From Methylotenera oryzisoli (lineage in GTDB: Bacteria; Pseudomonadota; Gammaproteobacteria; Burkholderiales; Methylophilaceae): a DNA stretch of 64,000 bases. A program made the translations under genes and the position numbers. This document shows, piece by piece, positions 9,526 to 18,975 of the stretch. The stretch lies in NCBI RefSeq assembly GCF_004661485.1, contig NZ_PQVH01000012.1, forward strand, positions 1 through 64,000. Reading direction: 5' to 3'. Numbering within the stretch: the first letter of the stretch is position 1; each line of letters starts with the position of its first letter. Under the pieces are notes generated by a model. That model saw only the letters and a list, made by a program, of their open reading frames with translations. It had not been told where the DNA came from and searched no databases.

Positions 9526-9999
9526 TTAAAAACCAGGTTGCTTGACGGCTTCAATGTAGTAATGTGAAACGCCATCTAACTTACGCTGCTTTAGCCACCA
9601 AATAGCTCCCTTCTTTACCACACATGCGCTTTGATGGAAGCCTAGCAGTTTAGCAATGAATAAACCAAGGTTAGGCTGATGCCCAACTAGTATGATAGTT
9701 TGCGTGTCGTCCTGATTGTCGATTTCTTGCGTCATGCGACCCACATGACTATCCAAGCTTAAGCAGTCAGCAATTTTAATTTCCATCTGATTTAAATCAT
9801 GCAAAGCATCTGCTGTTTGCAGGCAACGGCGTGCTGGGCTGCATAGCAACTCGGTATGCTCCGGCAAGTGTTTATATAGCCATTTTGCTATTCTGCCAGC
9901 ATCTTTACGACCACGCTTGGTGAGTACACGGTCTCGGTCATGACCGCTCTCACTTTGCGCTTCAGCTTCGGCGTGTCGCCAAATGATTAAATTTGCCAT
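9526..9999 (-). CDS. sixA: phosphohistidine phosphatase SixA
   Basis: Histidine phosphatase of the branch-1 (RHG) superfamily, 157 residues. The catalytic arginine and histidine are R8 and H9 (WRHAEAEA), with the second histidine in ILVGHQPNLGLF. SixA removes phosphate from phosphohistidine, classically on ArcB-type HPt domains or the nitrogen PTS. It lies 19 bases after ppk on the same strand. Ppk1 itself works through a phosphohistidine, so a functional link is tempting but unproven. The 200 bases downstream (9322-9525) hold no gene or clear terminator. Confidence 0.9.
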   Translation of the reverse strand: MANLIIWRHAEAEAQSESGHDRDRVLTKRGRKDAGRIAKWLYKHLPEHTELLCSPARRCLQTADALHDLNQMEIKIADCLSLDSHVGRMTQEIDNQDDTQTIILVGHQPNLGLFIAKLLGFHQSACVVKKGAIWWLKQRKLDGVSHYYIEAVKQPGF

Positions 10000-10018
10000 G
10001 ATTGATTAACCAGCTTAA

Positions 10019-12094
10019 TTAATCCGTATATTTATGCAGTAATTGCAGTTGCGCACTATTAATACGCACTGGCTCACCGGGCTTGGCTTTATGTGCTTGT
10101 GCCGCGATAGGTTGATAGCTGCCATCCGCATTTAATATCCATGCATCATGATTATCTTCCAGATACATTTGGCAGCACTCTTGCAAAATCCGTGCACGAT
10201 TTTTTGCATCTGTAATCGGCCACGCAATCTCAACACGGCGCATCATGTTGCGGTTCATCCAATCGGCACTGGATAGCCACATATGCTCGACCTCTGCGAT
10301 TTTGAAATAAAACACGCGCGAATGCTCAAGCAAGCGACCAATCACTGAACGTACACGAATGCGTCCATTCAGGCCTGGCGCATCAATCGGCAATATACAC
10401 GCACCACGCAGAATCAAATCCACCTCCACCCCGGCACGCCCAGCCTTCACTAACGCCTTTACGAGAACCTCATCCGTTAATGCATTCATTTTTAAAATAA
10501 TAGAGGCAGGCTGCCCGGATTTGGCACACATTTCTGCGGCCCTAATCTTAGCCAACATTTGTTTGTGTAAGTTAAACGGCGCAACCAACAGTTTTTGCAT
10601 ACGAGGCAATTTGACCTGGCTCGCAATATGCCTAAACAAATGCTCCATATCACGGGTAATCTGCGCATCTGCGGTAAGCATGCTAACATCGGTATAGAGG
10701 CGTGCTGTTCTTGGGTTATAGTTGCCGGTTGAAACATGCCCATAGTACTGAAGGCCGTTGGTTTCACGGCGCATTACCAGTAACATTTTGGCATGGGTTT
10801 TTAGCCCCACAATGCCATAGACCACTTGAGCGCCCACTGACTCTAAATCCTCTGCCCAGTTGATGTTTGCCTCTTCATCAAACCTGGCCTTAAGCTCCAC
10901 CACGGCCATCACCTCTTTGCCACGGCGCACTGCTTCTTGCAGCAACTTAAGCATACGCGGGTCAGAGCCAGTGCGATAAATAGTTTGCTGGATAGAAAGC
11001 ACATCTGGGTCATGCACAGCTTCACGCAAGAAATCAATCACAGACTCAAAGCTCTCGTAAGGCTGATGGATAAGAATGTCGCGCTGTTTGAGCTGTGAGA
11101 AAAATGACTGATTAGACACTAACTGCTGACTTATCTGCGGCTCATGCGGTTTAAACTTGAGGTGGTCACCTTCAGCTAAATCTGCCAACTGCATCAAGCG
11201 TGCTAAATTAACTAAACCATTCACGCGATAAAGCGACTGTTTAGGCAAATCAAATTGTTGCAGCAACAGCTTGGCTAGTTTTTCATCACAACCATGTGAC
11301 ACCTCTAAGCGCACCGCCTCACCAAAATGCCGTTGTACTAAACCTTTTCTTAAGGCTGTACGCAGATTTTTTACATCTTCTTCATCTACTGCCAAATCAG
11401 AGTGCCGAGTTACCCTAAACTGTGAGAAACATAGCACCTCTCGGCCAGTAAATAAGCTAGCCAGATGCGCGCGAATAACACTAGAGAGCGACACAAATTT
11501 TTGTTGCTTACCACTTAAGTGCTTAGGCAGTTTGATTAAGCGAGGTAACGCTCTCGGCACCTTCACAATTGCAATATTATTATTGCGGCCAAATGCGTCG
11601 GTACCGCCCAGTGACACAATAAAATTTAAAGATTTATTGGCGACTTGCGGAAAAGGATGGGAGGGATCAAGTGCGACGGGTACCAATAACGGGCGCACAC
11701 TAGACTCAAAGTAACGTGCGACCCAACGCTTTTGCTCCAAGGTACGCTCAGCGTTAGACACCAGATACACACCTGCACTGGCTAGAGCGGGCATTAAATC
11801 TGTATTAAAAATCTCGTACTGTTTTTCTACTAACGTATGGGCAACTTTGGATATTTCCAAATAGCTCTGTACGCTGATATCAGTCTTCTTTTCATTGTCA
11901 CGCATGGCATCCACATGCGGTGCGGCGCGTACTTCAAAAAACTCATCTAGATTAGAGGACACAATGCAAAGAAAACGCAAACGCTCTAGTAGAGGATACT
12001 CCGCATTTTGTGCAAGACTCAATACACGTGCATTAAACGCCAATATACTGATATCTCGATTAAGTAATTTGAGAGGTGAGTTAACTGAACGCAT
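10019..12094 (-). CDS. ppk1: polyphosphate kinase 1
   Basis: Reversible synthesis of inorganic polyphosphate from ATP; usually membrane-associated. 691 residues, the normal length. The N-terminal domain starts with LLNRDISILAFNARVL and the SSNLDEFFEVRA segment. The phospholipase-D-like C-terminal halves contain the autophosphorylated histidine motif GLKTHAKMLLV and a second conserved histidine in LEHSRVFYF. No good ribosome-binding site precedes the ATG at 12094. It probably forms a two-gene unit with sixA. The exopolyphosphatase gene is 5 kb away. Confidence 0.97.
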   Translation of the reverse strand: MRSVNSPLKLLNRDISILAFNARVLSLAQNAEYPLLERLRFLCIVSSNLDEFFEVRAAPHVDAMRDNEKKTDISVQSYLEISKVAHTLVEKQYEIFNTDLMPALASAGVYLVSNAERTLEQKRWVARYFESSVRPLLVPVALDPSHPFPQVANKSLNFIVSLGGTDAFGRNNNIAIVKVPRALPRLIKLPKHLSGKQQKFVSLSSVIRAHLASLFTGREVLCFSQFRVTRHSDLAVDEEDVKNLRTALRKGLVQRHFGEAVRLEVSHGCDEKLAKLLLQQFDLPKQSLYRVNGLVNLARLMQLADLAEGDHLKFKPHEPQISQQLVSNQSFFSQLKQRDILIHQPYESFESVIDFLREAVHDPDVLSIQQTIYRTGSDPRMLKLLQEAVRRGKEVMAVVELKARFDEEANINWAEDLESVGAQVVYGIVGLKTHAKMLLVMRRETNGLQYYGHVSTGNYNPRTARLYTDVSMLTADAQITRDMEHLFRHIASQVKLPRMQKLLVAPFNLHKQMLAKIRAAEMCAKSGQPASIILKMNALTDEVLVKALVKAGRAGVEVDLILRGACILPIDAPGLNGRIRVRSVIGRLLEHSRVFYFKIAEVEHMWLSSADWMNRNMMRRVEIAWPITDAKNRARILQECCQMYLEDNHDAWILNADGSYQPIAAQAHKAKPGEPVRINSAQLQLLHKYTD

Positions 12095-12197
12095 GATGTT
12101 TTTTTAATTAATTATTTCATTCAGCATAATTGTCAATTGTGACAGTATCATGAAAATTCACAAATGCCATCAATGCCAAGCTGGCATCCATGCTCAC

Positions 12198-13742
12198 TTA
12201 AATCTCATCAAGCGCATTTAGAACCTGCTGGGCTTTGTGTTGAATCAATGTCTTTTCTTCATCGTTAAATCTGTTTAGATTTTTAACCATTAACAACGTT
12301 CTTGGATTATTGAGCAACACTTGCTCATGCTTGATGAGAAAGTTCCAGTATAGCGTGGTCACTGGGCAAGCCTTTGCAGAAGTTTTCAGGTCTGGCTGAT
12401 AGCTGCAACTATTGCAGTAATTGCTCATGCGCTTAATATAAGCACCACTGGCAATATAAGGCTTGCTTGTGAATCTTCCACCGTTAGCATGTAAAGCCAT
12501 CCCCACCACATTGGGCAACTCAACCCAATCTACTGCATCGACATAGACCGCTAAATACCAATCTGCTACTTGTTTTGGCTCAATTTCCGCCAACAAACCG
12601 AACATACCCGTGACCATTAGGCGTTGAATATGGTGCGCATACCCATATTGCATCGTCTGCTTTATGGTTTGACGCATACAGTTCATATTGGTTTTACCTG
12701 TCCAGTACCAATTGGGTAAGTCTCGCTGATGTGCATAATGGTTAGCCTCCGCCATTGCAGGCATATCTAGCCAATATAGGCCTCGAATAAACTCTCGCCA
12801 TCCTAATATCTGTCGAATAAACCCCTCTACGCTGGCTAAAGGTAAATTATCTTTTACATAAGCTTGCTCTATAGCCTCAATCACCTCTTTTGGGTGTAGC
12901 AGTTTTAAATTGAGGGGTGAAGCTAATAATGAGTGCCATAGAAACGCACCTGAGGCTAAGTCACTTTGCCACATTGCATCTTGATGCGTGCCGAAGTCAA
13001 CTAACTTAGTCGCTATAAAGTGTTGCAAAAATAAGAGTGCCTGCGCCCGTGTGACAGGCCAACAGAAATCATCAATCCTACCTGGGTGCTCCGGAAAGAG
13101 CCGCTCAACATCCGCAAACACTGCTTGAGTAATCGGGTCTATCTCGAATTCAGGAACTGCAGGAATGTTTTGTGGACCATCCTTACTAAAGGATTTCCGG
13201 TTTTCGTGGTCATAACTCCACTTTCCACCAACAGGCTCTTCACCAGCCATTAACACGTGATAGCGTTTGCGCATGTACCGATAGAAATACTCCATGCGCA
13301 GCTGCTTACCTTGTCCAGCCCAACGCTTAAAGTCAGCCTGACTACATAAGAAAAACGTATCATCACGCACGATCAACCGTTTATTTAATGTTGATGCACA
13401 ATCCTCTAGCGCTTTTAAAACCCGATAATCCCCTGGCTCACAAACAATGATTTGTTGAGGGTCATATTCTGAGAGCAAAGCTAACCATGCACTGGCTAAA
13501 TCAACATGCTCATGATCACCCAGCTTTAAATAGCGCAATGGGTAATGCTGGCTTTGCAAGGTTTGTGCAAAATGGCGCATCGCAGATAAAAATAATGCAA
13601 TACGCGCTTTGTGTGACCATACGTGCGTCGACTCATGCTGCGCCTCAACCATCAGCACTAGATCCTGCTCGCAGTCAAATCCTTCTAATGCTGGATTATC
13701 CAGATTGAGCTGGTCACCCAATATCACGATCACATTTCTCAT
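12198..13742 (-). CDS. Fe-S bacterial cryptochrome/photolyase (PhrB type)
   Basis: Light-dependent DNA repair flavoprotein of the FeS-BCP (prokaryotic 6-4 photolyase) group, 514 residues. The start MRNVIVILGDQLNLDNPAL is typical of this branch. Four cysteines expected to hold a [4Fe-4S] cluster are C355, C443, C446 and C459; their spacing is the same as recalled for Agrobacterium PhrB (C350, C438, C441, C454). The FAD-binding region (ASVEGFIRQILGWREFIRG, ADWYLAVYVDAVDWVELPN) is intact. The start codon overlaps the stop of the DUF2256 gene (TAATG), suggesting translational coupling. It follows tpiA on the same strand. Confidence 0.93.
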   Translation of the reverse strand: MRNVIVILGDQLNLDNPALEGFDCEQDLVLMVEAQHESTHVWSHKARIALFLSAMRHFAQTLQSQHYPLRYLKLGDHEHVDLASAWLALLSEYDPQQIIVCEPGDYRVLKALEDCASTLNKRLIVRDDTFFLCSQADFKRWAGQGKQLRMEYFYRYMRKRYHVLMAGEEPVGGKWSYDHENRKSFSKDGPQNIPAVPEFEIDPITQAVFADVERLFPEHPGRIDDFCWPVTRAQALLFLQHFIATKLVDFGTHQDAMWQSDLASGAFLWHSLLASPLNLKLLHPKEVIEAIEQAYVKDNLPLASVEGFIRQILGWREFIRGLYWLDMPAMAEANHYAHQRDLPNWYWTGKTNMNCMRQTIKQTMQYGYAHHIQRLMVTGMFGLLAEIEPKQVADWYLAVYVDAVDWVELPNVVGMALHANGGRFTSKPYIASGAYIKRMSNYCNSCSYQPDLKTSAKACPVTTLYWNFLIKHEQVLLNNPRTLLMVKNLNRFNDEEKTLIQHKAQQVLNALDEI

Positions 13743-13906
13743 TATTTTTTTGCGCTTTGCTTACATGCAGTTGAACAGTATTTAACAGAATCCCAATTTT
13801 TAGACCATGACTTACGCCATGTCATGGTGCGTCCACATTGCACGCAAATTTTGCTAGGAAGCTTAGACTTATTACCTTTAAATGATAGATGGGTGACCTG
13901 AGACAT
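13742..13906 (-). CDS. DUF2256 zinc-ribbon mini-protein
   Basis: A 54-residue protein translated here directly from the sequence. It begins MSQVTHLSFKGNKSKLP and ends KQSAKK, with two cysteine pairs, C21-x2-C24 and C44-x3-C48, as in a small zinc ribbon. The segment TMTWRKSWSKNWDSVKYC carries the W/K-rich core of DUF2256, a family commonly adjacent to photolyase/cryptochrome genes. The TAA stop shares bases with the photolyase ATG (TAATG). The start is the ATG at 13906; CTAG rather than a good Shine-Dalgarno precedes it. Function unknown; a partner or RNA/DNA-binding role is inferred from context only. Confidence 0.85.
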   Translation of the reverse strand: MSQVTHLSFKGNKSKLPSKICVQCGRTMTWRKSWSKNWDSVKYCSTACKQSAKK

Positions 13907-13943
13907 CTAGCAATGACTGCGGCTGTGACTATAGGTTCACTAT

Positions 13944-14750
13944 TTAGGTTGACTGCTGATGTGCTTCTAAAGCCAAACTATTAGCAATTCGGCAAATTTC
14001 AGTAAATGATTCTGCCACTAATGCAGAGCGACCAAGCAAAGCGCCATCAATATCTGGCATTTCTAACATTGCATATGCGTTATCAGCACTTAGGCTTCCA
14101 CCGTAAATAATCCTTACACGCTGCGCAAATGCAGGGTCTCTTGTCGCAATCAGTTGACGAATGTAAGCATGCATAGATTGTGCTTGTTGCGGGCTTGCAT
14201 GTTGTCCAGTGCCAATCGCCCAAACTGGCTCATAGGCCACGACCATATTGCATTGTTTGGCACGTACAAACGCATCATCATCCAAGCTGTGCAACATGTT
14301 GAGCACTTGCTTCTTAACGGCATCTTCAGCAATGCCTGCATCACGCTCAGCTTGGGCTTCACCTACACAGTAAATCGGTGTCAAACCGCCTTCTAATGCC
14401 CTTAAAAGACGCTGAGCGGTCACTTCATGGCCTTCTAGTCTTAACATGCGCCGCTCAGAATGAGCAAGAATCACAAAACGACAACCAAACTCTGCGATCA
14501 TCGCGGCTGAAATACAAGAGGTGTAAGCACCTTCATCATATTGACTCACATTCTGCGAGCCCCAAAGAATATTACTCCCAGCTAGCAGTTGTTGAGCTTG
14601 AAATAAATACACATAAGGCAAACATACTGCAAAATCTATTGCATTCAGGCCTTTAAGGTTCGTTATTAACTGTAGTAATAAACCATGATTCCCTGCGAGA
14701 GTTCCATGCAACTTCCAGTTGCCTACAACCAAGTTGCGTCGAGCGTTCAT
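13944..14750 (-). CDS. tpiA: triosephosphate isomerase (divergent copy)
   Basis: Interconverts dihydroxyacetone phosphate and glyceraldehyde-3-phosphate. Catalytic residues are in place: N11 and K13 (NWKLHG), H97 (LAHSERR) and E174 (AYEPVWAIGTG), with the phosphate-binding IIYGGSL near residue 214. The sequence departs from the usual family in conserved spots: the GHSERR glycine is alanine, and the normally TGE-containing segment reads AYTSCISAAM. This may be a second, specialised TIM serving the fbp-fba set rather than the housekeeping copy. It starts six bases after fba, with its Shine-Dalgarno (AGGAT) in the fba 3' end. Confidence 0.93.
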   Translation of the reverse strand: MNARRNLVVGNWKLHGTLAGNHGLLLQLITNLKGLNAIDFAVCLPYVYLFQAQQLLAGSNILWGSQNVSQYDEGAYTSCISAAMIAEFGCRFVILAHSERRMLRLEGHEVTAQRLLRALEGGLTPIYCVGEAQAERDAGIAEDAVKKQVLNMLHSLDDDAFVRAKQCNMVVAYEPVWAIGTGQHASPQQAQSMHAYIRQLIATRDPAFAQRVRIIYGGSLSADNAYAMLEMPDIDGALLGRSALVAESFTEICRIANSLALEAHQQST

Positions 14751-14756
14751 ATTTGG

Positions 14757-15800
14757 CTAATCCTTAACATAGCGCGCAGCCATGTACTCCATTGATACCA
14801 CTTTAATCTGACTGGCACGCCCTGCACTGCCAAATGCCTCAAAACGATCTTTACATAACTGCTGTGCTGCCAAGATAGCAGATTTGAAATAGATTCGTGG
14901 ATCAAACTCTTCTGGATGCAAAGCCATGCTTTCCCTAATCGCAGCAGTCATGGCTAAACGTATATCCGTATCGATATTGACCTTTCTCACACCATTTCTA
15001 ATGCCTTCTACAATTTGCGATACAGGCACCCCATAGGTTTCTTTGATTCTTCCGCCATATTTCCGAATCATCTCCAATGAGGCTTGAGAAACGCTGGAAG
15101 AGCCGTGCATCACTAAATGCGTATTAGGGATTCGCGCATGAATCGCTTTAATGCGATCAATAGCAAGCGTATCGCCTGTGGGTGGTCTGCTAAACTTATA
15201 AGCGCCGTGACTCGTACCAATCGCAATGGCTAAAGCATCTACTTTAGTCGCAGCCACAAAAGCCGCCGCTTCATCAGGGTCTGTTAGTAATTGTGATTCG
15301 CTCAATATCCCTGTCGCACCACTGCCATCCTCATCACCAGCCTGGCCGGTTTCTAAAGAACCTAAACAACCCAGCTCGCCCTCCACAGAAACGCCCACGG
15401 CATGCGCAAACTCTACTACGCGTTTAGTGACATCTACATTGTATTCATAGCTAGCTGGGGTTTTAGCGTCAGCCAATAATGACCCATCCATCATCACACT
15501 AGAAAACCCACTGCGGATTGCCATTTGGCACACAGCAGGCGATGCGCCATGGTCTTGATGCATACAAATAGGGATATGTGGGTACTGCTCAATGGCCGCT
15601 TCAACCATTTTTCTTAAAAATGGCTCACCTGCATAGCCACGTGCACCTGCGGATGCTTGCAAAATAACAGGGCTATCTACCTCGTTTGCAGCGAGCAAAA
15701 TGGAGTGTATCTGCTCCATATTATTGATATTAAATGCCGGCAATCCATAATCATGCTCGGCGGCATGGTCTAGTAACTGCCTTAAAGAGATCATCGCCAT
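14757..15800 (-). CDS. fba: class II fructose-bisphosphate aldolase
   Basis: Zinc-dependent aldolase joining or splitting triose phosphates and fructose-1,6-bisphosphate; 347 residues, the subtype (CbbA-like) seen in Calvin-cycle and methylotrophic bacteria. Metal-binding and active-site motifs are visible: [30 protein letters not shown] and MHGSSSV, and the nucleophile-loop [15 protein letters not shown] near the C terminus. Placed between fbp (50 bases upstream) and tpiA, so the operon runs as a gluconeogenic and sugar-rearrangement module, which suits ribulose-monophosphate assimilation. Confidence 0.96.
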   Translation of the reverse strand: MAMISLRQLLDHAAEHDYGLPAFNINNMEQIHSILLAANEVDSPVILQASAGARGYAGEPFLRKMVEAAIEQYPHIPICMHQDHGASPAVCQMAIRSGFSSVMMDGSLLADAKTPASYEYNVDVTKRVVEFAHAVGVSVEGELGCLGSLETGQAGDEDGSGATGILSESQLLTDPDEAAAFVAATKVDALAIAIGTSHGAYKFSRPPTGDTLAIDRIKAIHARIPNTHLVMHGSSSVSQASLEMIRKYGGRIKETYGVPVSQIVEGIRNGVRKVNIDTDIRLAMTAAIRESMALHPEEFDPRIYFKSAILAAQQLCKDRFEAFGSAGRASQIKVVSMEYMAARYVKD

Positions 15801-15850
15801 AGAGCACCCTTTTATGACAACTCAGTTAAAAATAACTTACTGTAAAACCC

Positions 15851-16837
15851 TCAGCTTTGGTGATACTGCTCAATTAAATCAACTTCGTTGATAGAGCCTA
15901 ATATAGCAGGTACGCGCTGATGAATCTGTAAGGGCTGTAAATCTAATACGGATGCACGAGCAGTACTGGCTTTTCCACCTGCCTGCTCAATCAACATACC
16001 CATGGGGCTCACTTCATATAATAATCTTAATCTACCGGCTCTATCTGTTACTTGGTGATCTTTTGGATAAAGAAATACGCCCCCTCGCATTAATATGCGG
16101 TGGATATCTGCCACCATGCTCGCCATCCAGCGCATATTAAAATTACATTGCCGCACCCCTTCTTCACCAGCAAGACAATCAGCAATATATTGCTGCATCG
16201 GCGCCTCCCAAAAACGTTGTCGGCTAGCGTTAATCGCAAACTCTGGGTAATGTGCTGGAATCTTTAAATCAGGATGCGTTAATTCAAATACTTTGGTATC
16301 TGGGTCTAAGGTAAAAGCATGTGTGCCAGCACCGGCTGAAATCACTAGCATGGTCGCAGGCCCATACAACACATAACCAGCGGCAATCTGACCAATGCCT
16401 TGCTGCAGAAAAATTTCATCACTGCGTACAGCATTGGGTGGTGCAGGTAGTATAGAGAAAATAGAGCCAACCACGCCGTCCAACGCAATATTGGAAGAGC
16501 CATCCAGCGGGTCAAAACACACTAAATATGGTGCATCTGGGATGTGGTCTGAAAAATAATGGGGAGAAGCTAACTCTTCTGACACTGCACCAAAAACCAC
16601 TTTAGTGCTTGATAGGCAATCAATAAAAATATCATGGCTACTTATATCTAACTGCATTTGAGCTTCGCCCTGCACATTGATACTGTTGAGCTGTTGACTA
16701 ACACCAGCTAACTTGCCTTTCGCAACTAGGGCCGCAATTTGCTTGCCGGCCTCAGCAATGCTCAAGATCAACTCAGATAGCTGGCTGGAGTGATTTAGCG
16801 TAGCGCAAGACTGATTTAAGAAGTCGCTTAAATTCAT
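15851..16837 (-). CDS. fbp: fructose-1,6-bisphosphatase, class I
   Basis: Hydrolyses fructose-1,6-bisphosphate to fructose-6-phosphate in gluconeogenesis and sugar-phosphate recycling; cytosolic, 328 residues. The metal and phosphate-binding motif FDPLDGSSNIALDG is intact. KDHQVTDRAGRLRLLYEVSPMGMLIEQAGGKAS matches the substrate-binding C-terminal region. AGAGG lies upstream of the ATG at 16837. First gene of the fbp-fba-tpiA unit, which continues to DUF2256 and the photolyase on the same strand. Confidence 0.97.
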   Translation of the reverse strand: MNLSDFLNQSCATLNHSSQLSELILSIAEAGKQIAALVAKGKLAGVSQQLNSINVQGEAQMQLDISSHDIFIDCLSSTKVVFGAVSEELASPHYFSDHIPDAPYLVCFDPLDGSSNIALDGVVGSIFSILPAPPNAVRSDEIFLQQGIGQIAAGYVLYGPATMLVISAGAGTHAFTLDPDTKVFELTHPDLKIPAHYPEFAINASRQRFWEAPMQQYIADCLAGEEGVRQCNFNMRWMASMVADIHRILMRGGVFLYPKDHQVTDRAGRLRLLYEVSPMGMLIEQAGGKASTARASVLDLQPLQIHQRVPAILGSINEVDLIEQYHQS

Positions 16838-16897
16838 TTAGCTTTACCTCTCTATGATTACATTCAAGCTATTATGTGTACTGTCATCTGTCAATTA

Positions 16898-16914
16898 ACC
16901 ACAGTGACTGTGGT
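16898..16914 (-). terminator. hairpin after the lepA-tcdA operon
   Basis: ACCACAG (16898-16904) pairs with CTGTGGT (16908-16914) around TGA. It lies 43 bases beyond the tcdA stop. Only a broken T/A run (TTAATTG) follows on the minus strand, so termination efficiency is doubtful. Confidence 0.35.
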
Positions 16915-16956
16915 CATGTGCGACTTGCTAAACATTCAGACAGATTAGGTCAGCCA

Positions 16957-17766
16957 TCACTTCGATAATAAAGCTTTAAGCGCAAAAGCCGTTGCAGCAA
17001 AACCAAATGGGGCGGTTACGCATACACTAGAACCATAACCAGCACAGTTAAGACCTGTCACCCCAGCGTTTGACGCTACATCGCACGCGCTATCTGGCTT
17101 AATCACTTCTTCATCAGAGTAAACTGCCTGTATTCCAAACTTATCAGATTTTTTTGAATTAGTAGCTTTAGGAAACTGATAATCTCGGCGCAACTGGTTA
17201 CGCACTTTCGCCAATAAGCGGTCACCAGACACATGTGCCAAATCAGCCACTTGAATACGTGTAGGGTCTAGTCTACCCCCGGCTGCACCGACCGTGACTA
17301 GCGGCAGTTTGTGTTGACGACAATAAGCCGCTATCGCTATTTTGGCTTTAGCATCATCAATGCAATCAATCACATAATCATATGCACTGCTTAACATCAC
17401 ACTTACGTTTTCAACGGTCACAAAATCTTCAATTTCATGCACCTGTGCAAATGGGTTAATACTCAGGATACGTTCGCGCATCGCCGTCACTTTAGCCTTA
17501 CCAAAGGTATGATCTAAGGCATGTAACTGACGGTTAACATTAGACTCGGCCACATTATCCAAGTCTATTAAAGTAATGGTTCCCACCGCATTACGCGCTA
17601 ATGCCTCAGCAGCCCAACTGCCAACACCACCAATACCAATCACACAAATATGCGACGACTGCAGCTTAGCTAAACCATCGGCACCGTAAAGCCGGGCCAC
17701 GCCACCAAAACGGCGTGCAACGTCTGGTGTATTTAGATCATCAACTGAACTTAGTGTGACAGCCAT
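16957..17766 (-). CDS. tcdA: tRNA threonylcarbamoyladenosine dehydratase
   Basis: ThiF/E1-like enzyme (TcdA/CsdL) that cyclises t6A37 of tRNA to ct6A using ATP; 269 residues. The nucleotide-binding motif GIGGVGSWAAEALARN and the following TLIDLDNVAESNVNRQ are typical of the family. DYVIDCIDDAKAKIAI follows as expected. The start overlaps the end of acpS by one base, so it belongs to the lepA-acpS operon and is its last gene here. Confidence 0.92.
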   Translation of the reverse strand: MAVTLSSVDDLNTPDVARRFGGVARLYGADGLAKLQSSHICVIGIGGVGSWAAEALARNAVGTITLIDLDNVAESNVNRQLHALDHTFGKAKVTAMRERILSINPFAQVHEIEDFVTVENVSVMLSSAYDYVIDCIDDAKAKIAIAAYCRQHKLPLVTVGAAGGRLDPTRIQVADLAHVSGDRLLAKVRNQLRRDYQFPKATNSKKSDKFGIQAVYSDEEVIKPDSACDVASNAGVTGLNCAGYGSSVCVTAPFGFAATAFALKALLSK

Positions 17767-18143
17767 CAGATTTCCAGCACTACAAATGCAGCAGCCAAGT
17801 TTTTCTCATCACTAATGCTAATGTGCGTTTTACTGATATTTTTTGAAGCCAAGAATGCTTGTAGCACCGGTGCCAACACCAAAATAGGCTTACCTAGCTC
17901 GTCATGAGAAACTGCAATATTTTGTAAAGTAGCAGGCGCACGCAACCCCGTACCTAGCGCTTTAGAAAAAGCCTCTTTTGCCGCAAAGCGTTTTGCTAAG
18001 AAACGTGGCTTAATATTAGATTTCTGATAACTTGGCATTTCACTTTCAGCCAAAATCTTTTTTGCAAACATATCGCCAAACTCTGCTATAGAGTCGTTAA
18101 TACGTGCAACTTCAACCACATCGGTACCGATTCCAAAAATCAT
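17766..18143 (-). CDS. acpS: holo-[acyl-carrier-protein] synthase
   Basis: Transfers the phosphopantetheine arm of CoA to acyl carrier protein; 125 residues. The magnesium-binding GIGTDVVEVARI at the N terminus and the RFAAKEAFSKALGTG motif are intact. Lies 28 bases after pdxJ, the usual proteobacterial pairing. Confidence 0.96.
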   Translation of the reverse strand: MIFGIGTDVVEVARINDSIAEFGDMFAKKILAESEMPSYQKSNIKPRFLAKRFAAKEAFSKALGTGLRAPATLQNIAVSHDELGKPILVLAPVLQAFLASKNISKTHISISDEKNLAAAFVVLEI

Positions 18144-18171
18144 TGATTACCTTTTAACTATGACCAAAGTG

Positions 18172-18900
18172 CTACTTCGGTGCAAACTCTTTCATCAAAG
18201 ATTTCATTTCACGTACCGCATTATCCCAACCCACAAATAAGGCATGCGCCACAATCGCGTGACCTATATTGAGCTCTTCAAATCCATACATGCGAGCAAC
18301 GTGGTGCACATTATGATAATGCAGGCCGTGACCAGCATTCACAATTAGATGTGCATCCTTAGCATGATGCAGCGCTCGCTCGATACGATCAAGCTCTGCA
18401 ATCTGCGCACGCTCGATTTCGGCATCGGCAAAAGTACCAGTATGCAATTCAATCACCGGCGCTCCTGTTTTAACCGCCGCATCAATCTGCGCTAAATCCG
18501 GTGCAATAAACAATGACACACGAATACCTACATCACTTAGTTTCTGTACGGCATGTTTAACTTTGTCAAAATGGGCAATCACATCTAACCCACCTTCAGT
18601 GGTGCGCTCTTCACGACGCTCAGGCACTAGGCATACATCCTGCGGCATCACTTTAATCGCGATATCCAGCATTTCATCCGTCACCGCACATTCCAGGTTC
18701 ATTTTGGTTTGCAGTAAGGGGCGCAATGCAAAAATATCTGCATCTTGCATATGACGGCGATCTTCACGCAGATGTAAAGTAATGCTGTCTGCGCCAGACT
18801 GCTCGGCGCGCAAAGCTGCCTGTACTACACTAGGATATTTAGTGCCACGTGCCTGACGGATTGTTGCAACGTGGTCAATATTGACACCCAATTTGATCAT
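18172..18900 (-). CDS. pdxJ: pyridoxine 5'-phosphate synthase
   Basis: Condenses 1-deoxyxylulose-5-phosphate with 3-amino-2-oxopropyl phosphate in vitamin B6 synthesis; TIM-barrel enzyme, 242 residues. [20 protein letters not shown] at the N terminus, [14 protein letters not shown] and [11 protein letters not shown] are hallmark segments. Between recO and acpS, as in many proteobacteria. Confidence 0.97.
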   Translation of the reverse strand: MIKLGVNIDHVATIRQARGTKYPSVVQAALRAEQSGADSITLHLREDRRHMQDADIFALRPLLQTKMNLECAVTDEMLDIAIKVMPQDVCLVPERREERTTEGGLDVIAHFDKVKHAVQKLSDVGIRVSLFIAPDLAQIDAAVKTGAPVIELHTGTFADAEIERAQIAELDRIERALHHAKDAHLIVNAGHGLHYHNVHHVARMYGFEELNIGHAIVAHALFVGWDNAVREMKSLMKEFAPK

Positions 18901-18975
18901 GCGTTTATCACCTTTTAAATCAAAATATTATGGCAGCTTACCCACCGCTAGCATTGAGTTGCCTCAAGAAACTGG

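Noticed and set aside
12126-12150. Pho-box-like TGTCA repeats upstream of ppk1
   Set aside because: The repeats are inverted (TGTCA-ATTG-TGACA) rather than direct at 11-base period, so they do not match a Pho box.
12173-12187. ATGCCA-AGC-TGGCAT hairpin after the photolyase gene as a terminator
   Set aside because: Only six pairs with no T run on the minus strand; too weak to call.
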